11,577 bases of DNA from JBFWQM01 sp050249455 (GTDB taxonomy: Bacteria; Pseudomonadota; Alphaproteobacteria; MPNO01; VGEU01): NCBI GenBank assembly GCA_050249455.1, contig JBFWQM010000185.1:1-11577 (forward strand). The letters are read 5' to 3'. The notes beneath the pieces were generated by a model that searched no databases, was not told the DNA's origin, and worked only from the letters and a program-made list of their open reading frames with translations. The translations under genes were made by a program, and so were the position numbers. Shown here piece after piece: positions 6,786-11,577 of the stretch. Every line of letters begins with the position of its first letter. The first letter of the stretch is position 1.

Positions 6786-6824
6786 GCCATTTCTGCCGCC
6801 ATTCGCGCGACGACGGGAACAGCC

Positions 6825-7802
6825 GTGTTACAGTCGGTCAGCTTCAGCACCCGCGATCAGCTCTATCCCCCGATCGAGCCTGCCGAGTCCGGCATGCTGG
6901 AGGTCGGCGCGCCGCATTCGATCTACTGGGAGGTGTGCGGCCGCCAGAACGGCATCCCGGCGGTGTTCGTGCACGGCGGCCCCGGCGCCGGCGCGACCCC
7001 GGTGCACCGGCGGTTCTTCGACCCCGAGTTCTACCGCATCGTGGTGTTCGACCAGCGCGGCGCCGGACGGTCGATCCCGCGCGGCGAGCTGGCGGGCAAC
7101 ACCACGCCCGACCTGATCGAGGACATGGAGAAGCTGCGCCGCCACCTCGGCATCGAGCGCTGGCTGCTGTTCGGCGGCTCGTGGGGATCGACCCTGGCGC
7201 TCGCCTACGCCGAGGCGCATCCGGAGCGGGTCACCGGCCTGGTCCTGCGCGGCATCTTCCTCGGCCGGCAGGCCGAGGTGGACTGGTTCCTCTACGGCAT
7301 GAAGACCGTCTTCCCGGAAGCGTGGCGGCGATTGACCGCGGTGCTGGCGCCGGGCGAGGAGACCGACATCCTGGCGAGCTACCACCGCCGGCTGCTCGAC
7401 CCCGACCCGGCGGTCCACCTCCCCGCCGCGCGGGCGTGGAGCGCCTACGAGGGCGCCTGCTCCACCCTGCTGCCGAGCCCGGAGACGATCGCGGCGTTCA
7501 GCCAGGACGCCACCGCGTTCAGCCTGGCGCGGATCGAGACGCATTATTTCGTCAACGACAACTTCCTCGGCCCCGACGCGCTGCTGGATGGCGTCGGGCG
7601 CATCCGGCATTTGCCGTGCACCATCGTTCAGGGCCGCTACGACATGGTTTGCCCGATCGTCACCGCCGACGCGCTGCACCGCGCCTGGCCGGAGGCGGAG
7701 TACATCGTCGTCCCCGACGCCGGCCACTCCGCGATGGACCCCGGCATCCGCGCCGCGCTGATGCGCGCGACCGAGAAGCTGAAGCACGCGATCCGGCGCT
7801 AG
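6825..7802 (+). CDS. pip: Proline iminopeptidase (alpha/beta hydrolase, peptidase family S33)
   Basis: This 325-residue cytoplasmic enzyme should release N-terminal proline from peptides. The S33 signatures are all present: oxyanion-hole HGGPGAG at 50-56, FDQRGAGRS at 75-83, nucleophile elbow GGSWGST with S119, catalytic D273 in GRYDMVCP and H301 in DAGHS. The N-terminal LYPPIEP and the DLIEDMEKLRRHLGI stretch at 96-110 are typical of bacterial Pip, as is the length (usually about 310-325). The start is taken as GTG 6825, with GGGAA a few bases upstream and a promoter at the right distance; no ATG fits better, and longer frames read back through the divergent gene. The gene is monocistronic by appearance: its own promoter upstream and a terminator directly after the stop. 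Confidence 0.94.
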   Translation: MLQSVSFSTRDQLYPPIEPAESGMLEVGAPHSIYWEVCGRQNGIPAVFVHGGPGAGATPVHRRFFDPEFYRIVVFDQRGAGRSIPRGELAGNTTPDLIEDMEKLRRHLGIERWLLFGGSWGSTLALAYAEAHPERVTGLVLRGIFLGRQAEVDWFLYGMKTVFPEAWRRLTAVLAPGEETDILASYHRRLLDPDPAVHLPAARAWSAYEGACSTLLPSPETIAAFSQDATAFSLARIETHYFVNDNFLGPDALLDGVGRIRHLPCTIVQGRYDMVCPIVTADALHRAWPEAEYIVVPDAGHSAMDPGIRAALMRATEKLKHAIRR

Positions 7803-7803
7803 T

Positions 7804-7825
7804 CCTTGCGCCGGCGCAGGTTTTT
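7804..7825 (+). terminator. Rho-independent terminator after pip
   Basis: A 6-bp stem (7805-7810 with 7815-7820, one G-U pair) closes a CCGG loop and is followed directly by TTTTT (7821-7825). It begins two bases after the pip stop. This separates pip from the pagL gene. Confidence 0.75.
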
Positions 7826-7871
7826 CCCGATCATCGGCGCCAATACGAAAACCGCCGGGGGGCTCGACCGG

Positions 7872-8378
7872 ATGAAGCTCAGGCATGCGTTTCTGGCGGC
7901 GCTCGGGGCCGCGTTCGTCGCCGCGGCCGCGCCGCCGGCGCGCGCGGCGGACCCCGCCTACATCACCTTCGGCGCCGGCATCTGGGACCTCAAGCGCGAC
8001 GACGAGCGCACGGCGGAATTCCGTGTCGAGTACCGCTCCAACTGGGAGCTGCTGTGGATCATCAAGCCGTTCGGCGGCGCGATGCTGACCCCCAACGGCT
8101 CGTTCCACGCCTTCGGCGGCCTGCTCGCCGACATCAAGCTGCCGTGGAACCTGGTGCTGACCCCGAACCTCGCGGTCGGCGCCTACAGCCAGGGCGGCGG
8201 CAACGACCTCGGCCACGTGGTCGAGTTCCGCGACGCCATCGAGCTCGCCTACCAGTTCGAGAACAAGGCCAAGCTCGGCCTGATGCTGTACCACATGTCG
8301 AACGCCAACATCGGCGACAAGAACCCCGGCATCGAGGTGCTGTCGATCAGCCTGTCGATCCCGCTGGGCTCATTCTGA
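7872..8378 (+). CDS. pagL: PagL-family lipid A 3-O-deacylase, outer membrane
   Basis: The 168-residue protein has a signal peptide (about residues 1-25, ending PPARA before ADPAYITFGAG) and a body of alternating hydrophobic strands that fits an eight-stranded outer-membrane beta-barrel; it ends in Phe, as outer-membrane barrels usually do. Near the C-terminus YHMSNANIGDKNPGIE carries the PagL triad H141, S143 and E155. Their spacing (+2, +12) is identical to H126, S128 and E140 of the Pseudomonas aeruginosa enzyme. PagL removes the 3-linked acyl chain of lipid A, altering how the envelope meets polycations or immune receptors. ATG 7872 is chosen since the signal peptide follows at once; the G-run at 7857-7862 is a weak ribosome-binding site. 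No promoter was recognised in the short gap after the pip terminator. Confidence 0.87.
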   Translation: MKLRHAFLAALGAAFVAAAAPPARAADPAYITFGAGIWDLKRDDERTAEFRVEYRSNWELLWIIKPFGGAMLTPNGSFHAFGGLLADIKLPWNLVLTPNLAVGAYSQGGGNDLGHVVEFRDAIELAYQFENKAKLGLMLYHMSNANIGDKNPGIEVLSISLSIPLGSF

Positions 8379-8390
8379 CGCATCGCATCG

Positions 8391-8419
8391 GCACCGCCCC
8401 CGGAGATCGGCGGCGGTGC
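8391..8419 (+). promoter_or_regulatory. Hairpin over the start of the SDR gene
   Basis: GCACCGCC (8391-8398) and GGCGGTGC (8412-8419) are perfect inverted arms with a 13-base loop. The GTG start codon (8416-8418) lies in the right arm, and the only Shine-Dalgarno-like bases (GGAG, 8402-8405) lie in the loop. In mRNA this would partly bury the start codon. A regulatory role is inference. Confidence 0.35.
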
Positions 8420-9705
8420 GCATCCTACTCCTCGGCGCAACCGGGCTGATCGGATCGGCGGTTGCCGCGCGCCTCCACGGCGACGGCCACGATGTGGTCG
8501 CCGTCGTGCGCCGTCGCAATACGGTGGCTGGTAGCCTGCCCGCCGTCGCGGTGGTCGTGGCCGACCTGCGTCAAACGACCGAATCCGACTGGGTGCCGCG
8601 CCTTGCCGGCATCGAGGCGGTGGTCAACTGCGCCGGCGTGCTGCAGGACGGACCGCGCGACGACACGGCGCGCGTCCACGTCGCCGGCGCCGCGGCGCTG
8701 TTCCGCGCCTGTGCGGCCGCCGGCGTGCGGCGGGTGGTGCAGGTTTCCGCCCTCGGCGCCGATCCCGGCGCCCCCACCGCGTTCGCGCGCACGAAGCACG
8801 CCGGCGACGCCGCGCTGATGGCGCTCGACCTCGACTGGGTGGTGCTGCGGCCGTCGGTGGTGGTCGGCGCGGCGGCCTATGGCGGCAGCGCGCTGATCCG
8901 CGGCCTGGCCGCGCTGCCGGTGCAACCCGGCCTGCCCGGTAGCGGGCGGCTGCAGGTGGTACAGCTCGACGACGTCGCACGCACCGTCGCGGCGATGGTG
9001 CGCGCCGAAGCCCCGGCACGCGTCGTGCTGGCGGTCGCCGGGCCGGAGGCGCTTACTTTCGAGCAGGTGATCGCTGCACACCGCCGCTGGCTCGGCTGGC
9101 CGCCGGCGCGCACCGTCCGCCTTCCGGCATGGGCGGCCCGCGTGATGTTCGCGCTGGGGGACGCCGCCGGTGCGCTGGGCTGGCGGTCGCCGGTGCGCCG
9201 CACCGCGCGGGCGGAGCTCGCCCGCGGCTCCACCGCCGACCCGACCGAATGGACCAGGCTGACCGGCATCGTCCCGCAGCCCCTCGGCGCGGCGCTCGCC
9301 AGCCGCCCGGCGTCGGTGCAGGATCGCTGGTTCGCCCGGCTCTATTTCCTCAAGCCGGCGCTCGTCGTGGGCCTTGCCCTGTTCTGGGTCGCGACCGGCG
9401 TCGTCGCGCTGGGCCCGGGGTACGATCGCGGCGTCGCACTGCTGCGCGACGCCGGGCTCGGCGACCTCGCGCCGGCCGCGACCGTGATCGCTTCGCTCGC
9501 TGATGTGGTGGTGGGCGCGGCCATCGCCGTCCGTTGCACCGCGAGGACCGGCCTGGTCGCGGCGCTGGCGCTGACCGCGGCGTATCCGGCCGCCGCCACG
9601 GCGCTGGCGCCGGCCCTGTGGTCCGATCCGCTCGGACCGCTGGTGAAGTTGGCGCCGGTGGCGCTAGCCCATCTCGCGGCGCTGGCGATCTTGGACGACC
9701 GTTGA
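8416..9705 (+). CDS. Atypical SDR (NAD(P)-binding) fused to a DoxX-like membrane domain
   Basis: The 429-residue protein has an N-terminal Rossmann domain with GATGLIG at 7-13, NCAG at 71-74, S111 in VSALG and an FARTK segment at 123-127 in which Phe replaces the usual catalytic Tyr of YxxxK. The SDR part runs to about residue 290. The C-terminal region, about 305-427, is hydrophobic with four likely membrane helices (about 312-332, 353-374, 380-401, 410-427), matching the DoxX-like domain that is often appended to NmrA/YbjT-type SDR proteins. The substrate is unknown; a membrane-tethered redox or cofactor-sensing protein is the safest description. The start is GTG 8416, since the Rossmann strand begins at residue 2. 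The stop overlaps the ATG of the DUF2269 gene by one base, so the two products probably act together. Confidence 0.85.
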   Translation: MRILLLGATGLIGSAVAARLHGDGHDVVAVVRRRNTVAGSLPAVAVVVADLRQTTESDWVPRLAGIEAVVNCAGVLQDGPRDDTARVHVAGAAALFRACAAAGVRRVVQVSALGADPGAPTAFARTKHAGDAALMALDLDWVVLRPSVVVGAAAYGGSALIRGLAALPVQPGLPGSGRLQVVQLDDVARTVAAMVRAEAPARVVLAVAGPEALTFEQVIAAHRRWLGWPPARTVRLPAWAARVMFALGDAAGALGWRSPVRRTARAELARGSTADPTEWTRLTGIVPQPLGAALASRPASVQDRWFARLYFLKPALVVGLALFWVATGVVALGPGYDRGVALLRDAGLGDLAPAATVIASLADVVVGAAIAVRCTARTGLVAALALTAAYPAAATALAPALWSDPLGPLVKLAPVALAHLAALAILDDR

Positions 9706-10172
9706 TGCTCTATCTGGTGCTCAAGGCGCTGCACGTGATCGGCGCGGCGGTACTGCTGGGCACCGGTGCGGGGATCGCATTCTTCATGCTGATGGCGCAC
9801 CGGACCGCCGACCCGACGACGGTGGCCGGCGTCGCGCGCATCGTGGTGATCGCGGATTTCGCGTTCACGGCAACCGCGGTCGTCGCGCAGCCGGTCACCG
9901 GCGCGCTGCTCGCCTGGCACGCCGGCTACGATGGGTCGGAAGGCTGGGTCCTGCTTGCGATCGCCCTCTATCTGGTCGCCGGGGCCTTCTGGCTGCCGGT
10001 GGTGCGCATGCAGATGCGGATGCGCGACCTGGCGGCGGCGGCAGCCGCTGCCGGGGCGCCGTTGCCGGCTGCCTATCATCGCCTGTTCCGGCGCTGGTTC
10101 GCCTCCGGCTTTCCCGCCTTCGCCGCGGTGCTGGCCATTTTCTGGCTGATGATCGCCAAGCCATCGCTTTGA
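9705..10172 (+). CDS. DUF2269-family integral membrane protein
   Basis: A 155-residue inner-membrane protein with four likely helices: about 3-31 (LKALHVIGAAVLLGTGAG), 44-72, 81-101 and 131-151. The first helix with its His, the Gly-rich GTGAG turn, the AWHAGY segment and the MQMRMRDL loop are typical of DUF2269, a family of unknown function. Conserved His residues in membrane helices raise the possibility of haem or metal binding, but nothing here proves it. The ATG shares a base with the SDR-DoxX stop (TGATG), so translation is coupled. DUF2269 genes are commonly found next to SDR-DoxX genes in proteobacteria, which supports a shared but unknown function. Confidence 0.82.
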   Translation: MLYLVLKALHVIGAAVLLGTGAGIAFFMLMAHRTADPTTVAGVARIVVIADFAFTATAVVAQPVTGALLAWHAGYDGSEGWVLLAIALYLVAGAFWLPVVRMQMRMRDLAAAAAAAGAPLPAAYHRLFRRWFASGFPAFAAVLAIFWLMIAKPSL

Positions 10173-10198
10173 CAGCCGGCCCGCCGCGCCCGTAGACT
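10169..10198 (+). promoter_or_regulatory. Sigma70-type promoter for the cupin gene
   Basis: A perfect TTGACA (10169-10174) overlaps the stop codon of the DUF2269 gene, and TAGACT (10193-10198, four of six matches) follows after 18 bases. Transcription would start near 10205, leaving a leader of about 24 bases that contains the strong AGGAGGA ribosome-binding site. Confidence 0.62.
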
Positions 10199-10228
10199 CG
10201 CACGAACCCGACCAGGAGGATCCCGACC

Positions 10229-10774
10229 ATGGCGACCAGGGTTGCCAATCCGACTCCGCAAGGCTCGCTCGCCGAGGACCTCGACCGCCACCTCAAGACG
10301 TTCGCGACGCGCGAGCCGCGCTGGGACGTGTGGGGGGTCGAGACCCAGGTCGACCCGACCTACGCCCGCTCGCAGCGCCGCTACCTCGGCACCAGCGGCA
10401 ACGTCAGCCACACCGACCCCAACGCGCTGATGGGCCGCACCTTCACCCTGACCATCCTGGAGATGCCGCCCGGCCACAAGCAGCCGCTGCACCACCATGC
10501 CGACGAGGAGGAAGTGTTCTTCGTGCTGGAGGGCAACCCGACCATCATGTGGGAATACGGCGGCGAGATCGTCGAGCGCCAGGTCGGCAAGTGGGACATG
10601 GTGTACAACCCGGTCGGGCGCGTGCATTCGATCCGCAACGACACCGACCAGCCGTGCTTCTTCCAGGTCATGCTGGGCAGCCCGAAGCCGGACCGGCCGC
10701 GGTACCTCGACCCGGCGCTGCGCCAGGTGCAGGCGCTGGACGTGCCGGACCCGCACCTCAAGGACAAGAAGTAG
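10229..10774 (+). CDS. Single-domain cupin protein, probable metalloenzyme
   Basis: The 181-residue cytoplasmic protein has both cupin motifs. Motif 1 runs from G82 through H88, H90 and E95 to G102 (PLHHHADEEEVFFVLEG); motif 2 runs from G120 through P128, G130 and H133 to N137. H88, H90, E95 and H133 are the expected metal ligands, so a bound Fe, Mn, Ni or Zn is likely. An N-terminal extension of about 65 residues (EPRWDVWGVETQVDPTYARS) precedes the barrel and may cap the site or mediate dimerisation. Cupins include dioxygenases, isomerases and binding proteins, and I cannot assign a reaction. The start is certain: AGGAGGA at 10214-10220 with eight bases to the ATG. The gene has its own promoter and is followed after seven bases by a small exported protein. 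Confidence 0.85.
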   Translation: MATRVANPTPQGSLAEDLDRHLKTFATREPRWDVWGVETQVDPTYARSQRRYLGTSGNVSHTDPNALMGRTFTLTILEMPPGHKQPLHHHADEEEVFFVLEGNPTIMWEYGGEIVERQVGKWDMVYNPVGRVHSIRNDTDQPCFFQVMLGSPKPDRPRYLDPALRQVQALDVPDPHLKDKK

Positions 10775-10781
10775 CCGCATC

Positions 10782-11246
10782 ATGCGCGCGCTCGCCGCGG
10801 CGGCGGCCGCGCTCGTCCTGGCCGCCGCGCCGGCGGCGGCGGCCGACAACCCGTGCTTCGACGTCGCGAAGATGGCGCAGCACGTCAAGGACTCGGGCCT
10901 CGCGTGGGAGCGCCGCGGCGAGGACCTGTGGCGGGTCGACCTGGAGTCCGACACCCGCAGGTTCATCCGCGTGGTGACGAGCTGCGGCACCAACGTGGTG
11001 ATCGTTTTCGCGATCCTGGCCGACGCCAAGGACCTCAAGGGCTCCGAGGCGCTCTACCTCTACCTCCTGCGGATGGCGTCGCGCTTCGACCATGTGAAGA
11101 TCGCCGTCGACCCCGACGGCGACTACCTCGCCCGCATCGACCTGCGCGCGCGCACCTTCGACGCCAGGGACCTGGAGGCGGCGGCGAAGCAGCTGCGCGC
11201 CGTCGTCGACTCCCTCACCCCGGGCCTGCGCGCCCACGCCAACTGA
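10782..11246 (+). CDS. Small exported protein, possibly YbjN-like
   Basis: The 154-residue protein opens with an Ala-rich signal peptide (residues 1-21, cleavage likely before DNPC). The mature part has two cysteines, C25 and C68, that could form a disulfide in the periplasm. Its layout (a strand pair with LWRVDLESDTRRFIRVV, a helix LYLLRMASRFDHVKIAVDPDGDYLARIDL, and a terminal helix DLEAAAKQLRAVVDSL) resembles the YbjN / type III secretion chaperone-like fold, but this is pattern recognition only. The function is unknown. It starts seven bases after the cupin stop and lacks a clear ribosome-binding site of its own, so it probably depends on the cupin transcript and translation. A G/C-rich stem-loop follows its stop. 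Confidence 0.75.
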   Translation: MRALAAAAAALVLAAAPAAAADNPCFDVAKMAQHVKDSGLAWERRGEDLWRVDLESDTRRFIRVVTSCGTNVVIVFAILADAKDLKGSEALYLYLLRMASRFDHVKIAVDPDGDYLARIDLRARTFDARDLEAAAKQLRAVVDSLTPGLRAHAN

Positions 11247-11266
11247 CGCGCCGGCGGCCCGGCGCG
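11247..11266 (+). terminator. G/C-rich stem-loop after the exported-protein gene
   Basis: CGCGCCGG (11247-11254) and CCGGCGCG (11259-11266) form a perfect 8-bp stem with a four-base loop directly after the stop codon. There is no T run, so it is at best a weak intrinsic terminator or a transcript-stabilising hairpin. Confidence 0.4.
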
Positions 11267-11431
11267 CCGATAGCGGCGGGCCGCAATTCACCGGAACGTC
11301 GGATTTCCGCCTTGTCGCCTCGCCTGGGATGACCGGCATGATCCAGGTCAAGGCGCCGGCGCGTATCCCGGCTTACTCAATCGTCGCGATCGGCGGCAGC
11401 GGGTCGTGCCGCCGGTGATGGCAGATGGGGC
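11267..11431. other. Intergenic stretch upstream of the katG promoter
   Basis: No coding signal is credible here. It contains one partial FNR/FixK-like motif at 11338-11351 (ATGAT-N4-GTCAA) that is too far from consensus and from the promoter to call. Nothing else stands out before the A/T-rich katG promoter. Confidence 0.4.
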
Positions 11432-11462
11432 TTGATTTTTAGAACGATTCTAGAAATATTAT
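11432..11462 (+). promoter_or_regulatory. katG promoter
   Basis: TTGATT (11432-11437) is a fair -35. Possible -10 elements are AATATT (11455-11460, spacing 17) or TATTAT (11457-11462, spacing 19). This is the most A/T-rich point near the right edge and leads to a leader of about 45-50 bases before the katG start. Confidence 0.55.
11436..11456. promoter_or_regulatory. Fur-superfamily (Irr/PerR-like) operator between the katG -35 and -10
   Basis: TTTTTAGAA (11436-11444), CGA, then TTCTAGAAA (11448-11456) is an inverted repeat matching at eight of nine positions. Its core TTTAGAA-N3-TTCTAGA is one base from the alphaproteobacterial iron-control element bound by Irr (TTTAGAA-N3-TTCTAAA as I recall it). 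Lying between the -35 and -10, it should act as a repressor site. PerR-like members of the same superfamily are an alternative. The regulator gene is not in the window. Confidence 0.6.
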
Positions 11463-11512
11463 CGCAGCGCCGGCGGCGGCGATCGCCGCGCGAAGCGACA
11501 AGGGAGAGAGAC

Positions 11513-11577
11513 ATGGACGGAAACGAAGCGGCACGCGTCGGCAAGTGCCCGGTCATGCACGGCACCTCGGGCGCCAC
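11513..11577 (+). CDS. katG: Catalase-peroxidase KatG, N-terminal fragment (cut by window end)
   Basis: Only 21 complete codons are visible, but residues 10-17 read GKCPVMHG, the highly conserved N-terminal motif of catalase-peroxidases, followed by TSGA. KatG is a haem enzyme of about 730 residues that destroys hydrogen peroxide in the cytoplasm. The start is set by AGGGAGAG at 11501-11508, just upstream of the ATG. The promoter carries an Irr/PerR-like operator, which suits a peroxide- or iron/haem-controlled gene. The catalytic part lies beyond the window, so integrity of the gene cannot be judged. Confidence 0.83.
   Translation, partial: MDGNEAARVGKCPVMHGTSGA

Noticed and set aside
5613..6824. 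A 5' extension of the iminopeptidase frame by about 400 codons
   Set aside because: The extension reads antisense through the nuclease-like and cyclase genes and has no family similarity; a promoter and GTG start at 6825 fit the usual length.
11338..11351. FNR/FixK-like motif upstream of katG
   Set aside because: Two mismatches to TTGAT-N4-ATCAA and a position about 80 bases upstream of the -35 make it indistinguishable from chance.
11377..11577. Minus-strand open frame of 66 codons across the katG start
   Set aside because: It is antisense to the conserved katG start and its promoter, and its product is low-complexity.

Overview
The window looks like chromosomal DNA from a high-GC alphaproteobacterium. 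The evidence is the very high GC3, a CarD/CdnL regulator next to a 7Fe ferredoxin (an arrangement common in alphaproteobacteria), a PagL-type outer-membrane enzyme (so a Gram-negative envelope), and an Irr/PerR-like operator in front of katG. Order or genus cannot be fixed from the sequence alone. There are 12 protein genes: 10 complete or nearly so inside the window, a helicase cut by the left edge and a catalase-peroxidase cut by the right edge. I saw no tRNA, rRNA, CRISPR array, insertion sequence or phage gene.

Layout. 1-2596 (+): the C-terminal part of a SUV3-like RNA/DNA helicase, overlapping by one base an Hsp15-like S4 RNA-binding protein. 2750-3088 (+): FdxA 7Fe ferredoxin. 3334-3882 (+): CarD/CdnL RNA polymerase-binding regulator, closed by a strong intrinsic terminator at 3904-3938. 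A C/G-rich dispersed-type repeat (3941-3996) then runs into the 3' end of a convergent gene. 3977-6725 (-): a membrane-bound class III adenylate cyclase, preceded 40 bp upstream by a secreted staphylococcal-nuclease-like protein whose catalytic residues are mostly missing. 6825-7802 (+): proline iminopeptidase, divergent from the nuclease-like gene, with a good sigma70 promoter and an intrinsic terminator. 7872-8378 (+): PagL lipid A 3-O-deacylase with its full catalytic triad. 8416-10172 (+): an SDR-DoxX-like fusion coupled by a one-base overlap to a DUF2269 membrane protein. 10229-11246 (+): a cupin and a small exported protein, probably a two-gene unit with its own promoter. 11513-end (+): the first codons of katG behind a Fur-superfamily operator.

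Functionally this is mostly housekeeping and envelope or stress material: RNA metabolism and transcription-initiation control on the left, a cAMP sensor, peptide and lipid A processing in the middle, and oxidative-stress defence at the right edge. I found no clear sign of an undescribed multi-gene system. The most notable points are the operator lying between the katG -35 and -10 elements, the nuclease-like protein lacking its expected catalytic residues, the SDR-DoxX fusion with Phe at the catalytic Tyr position, and several inverted repeats placed over expression signals.
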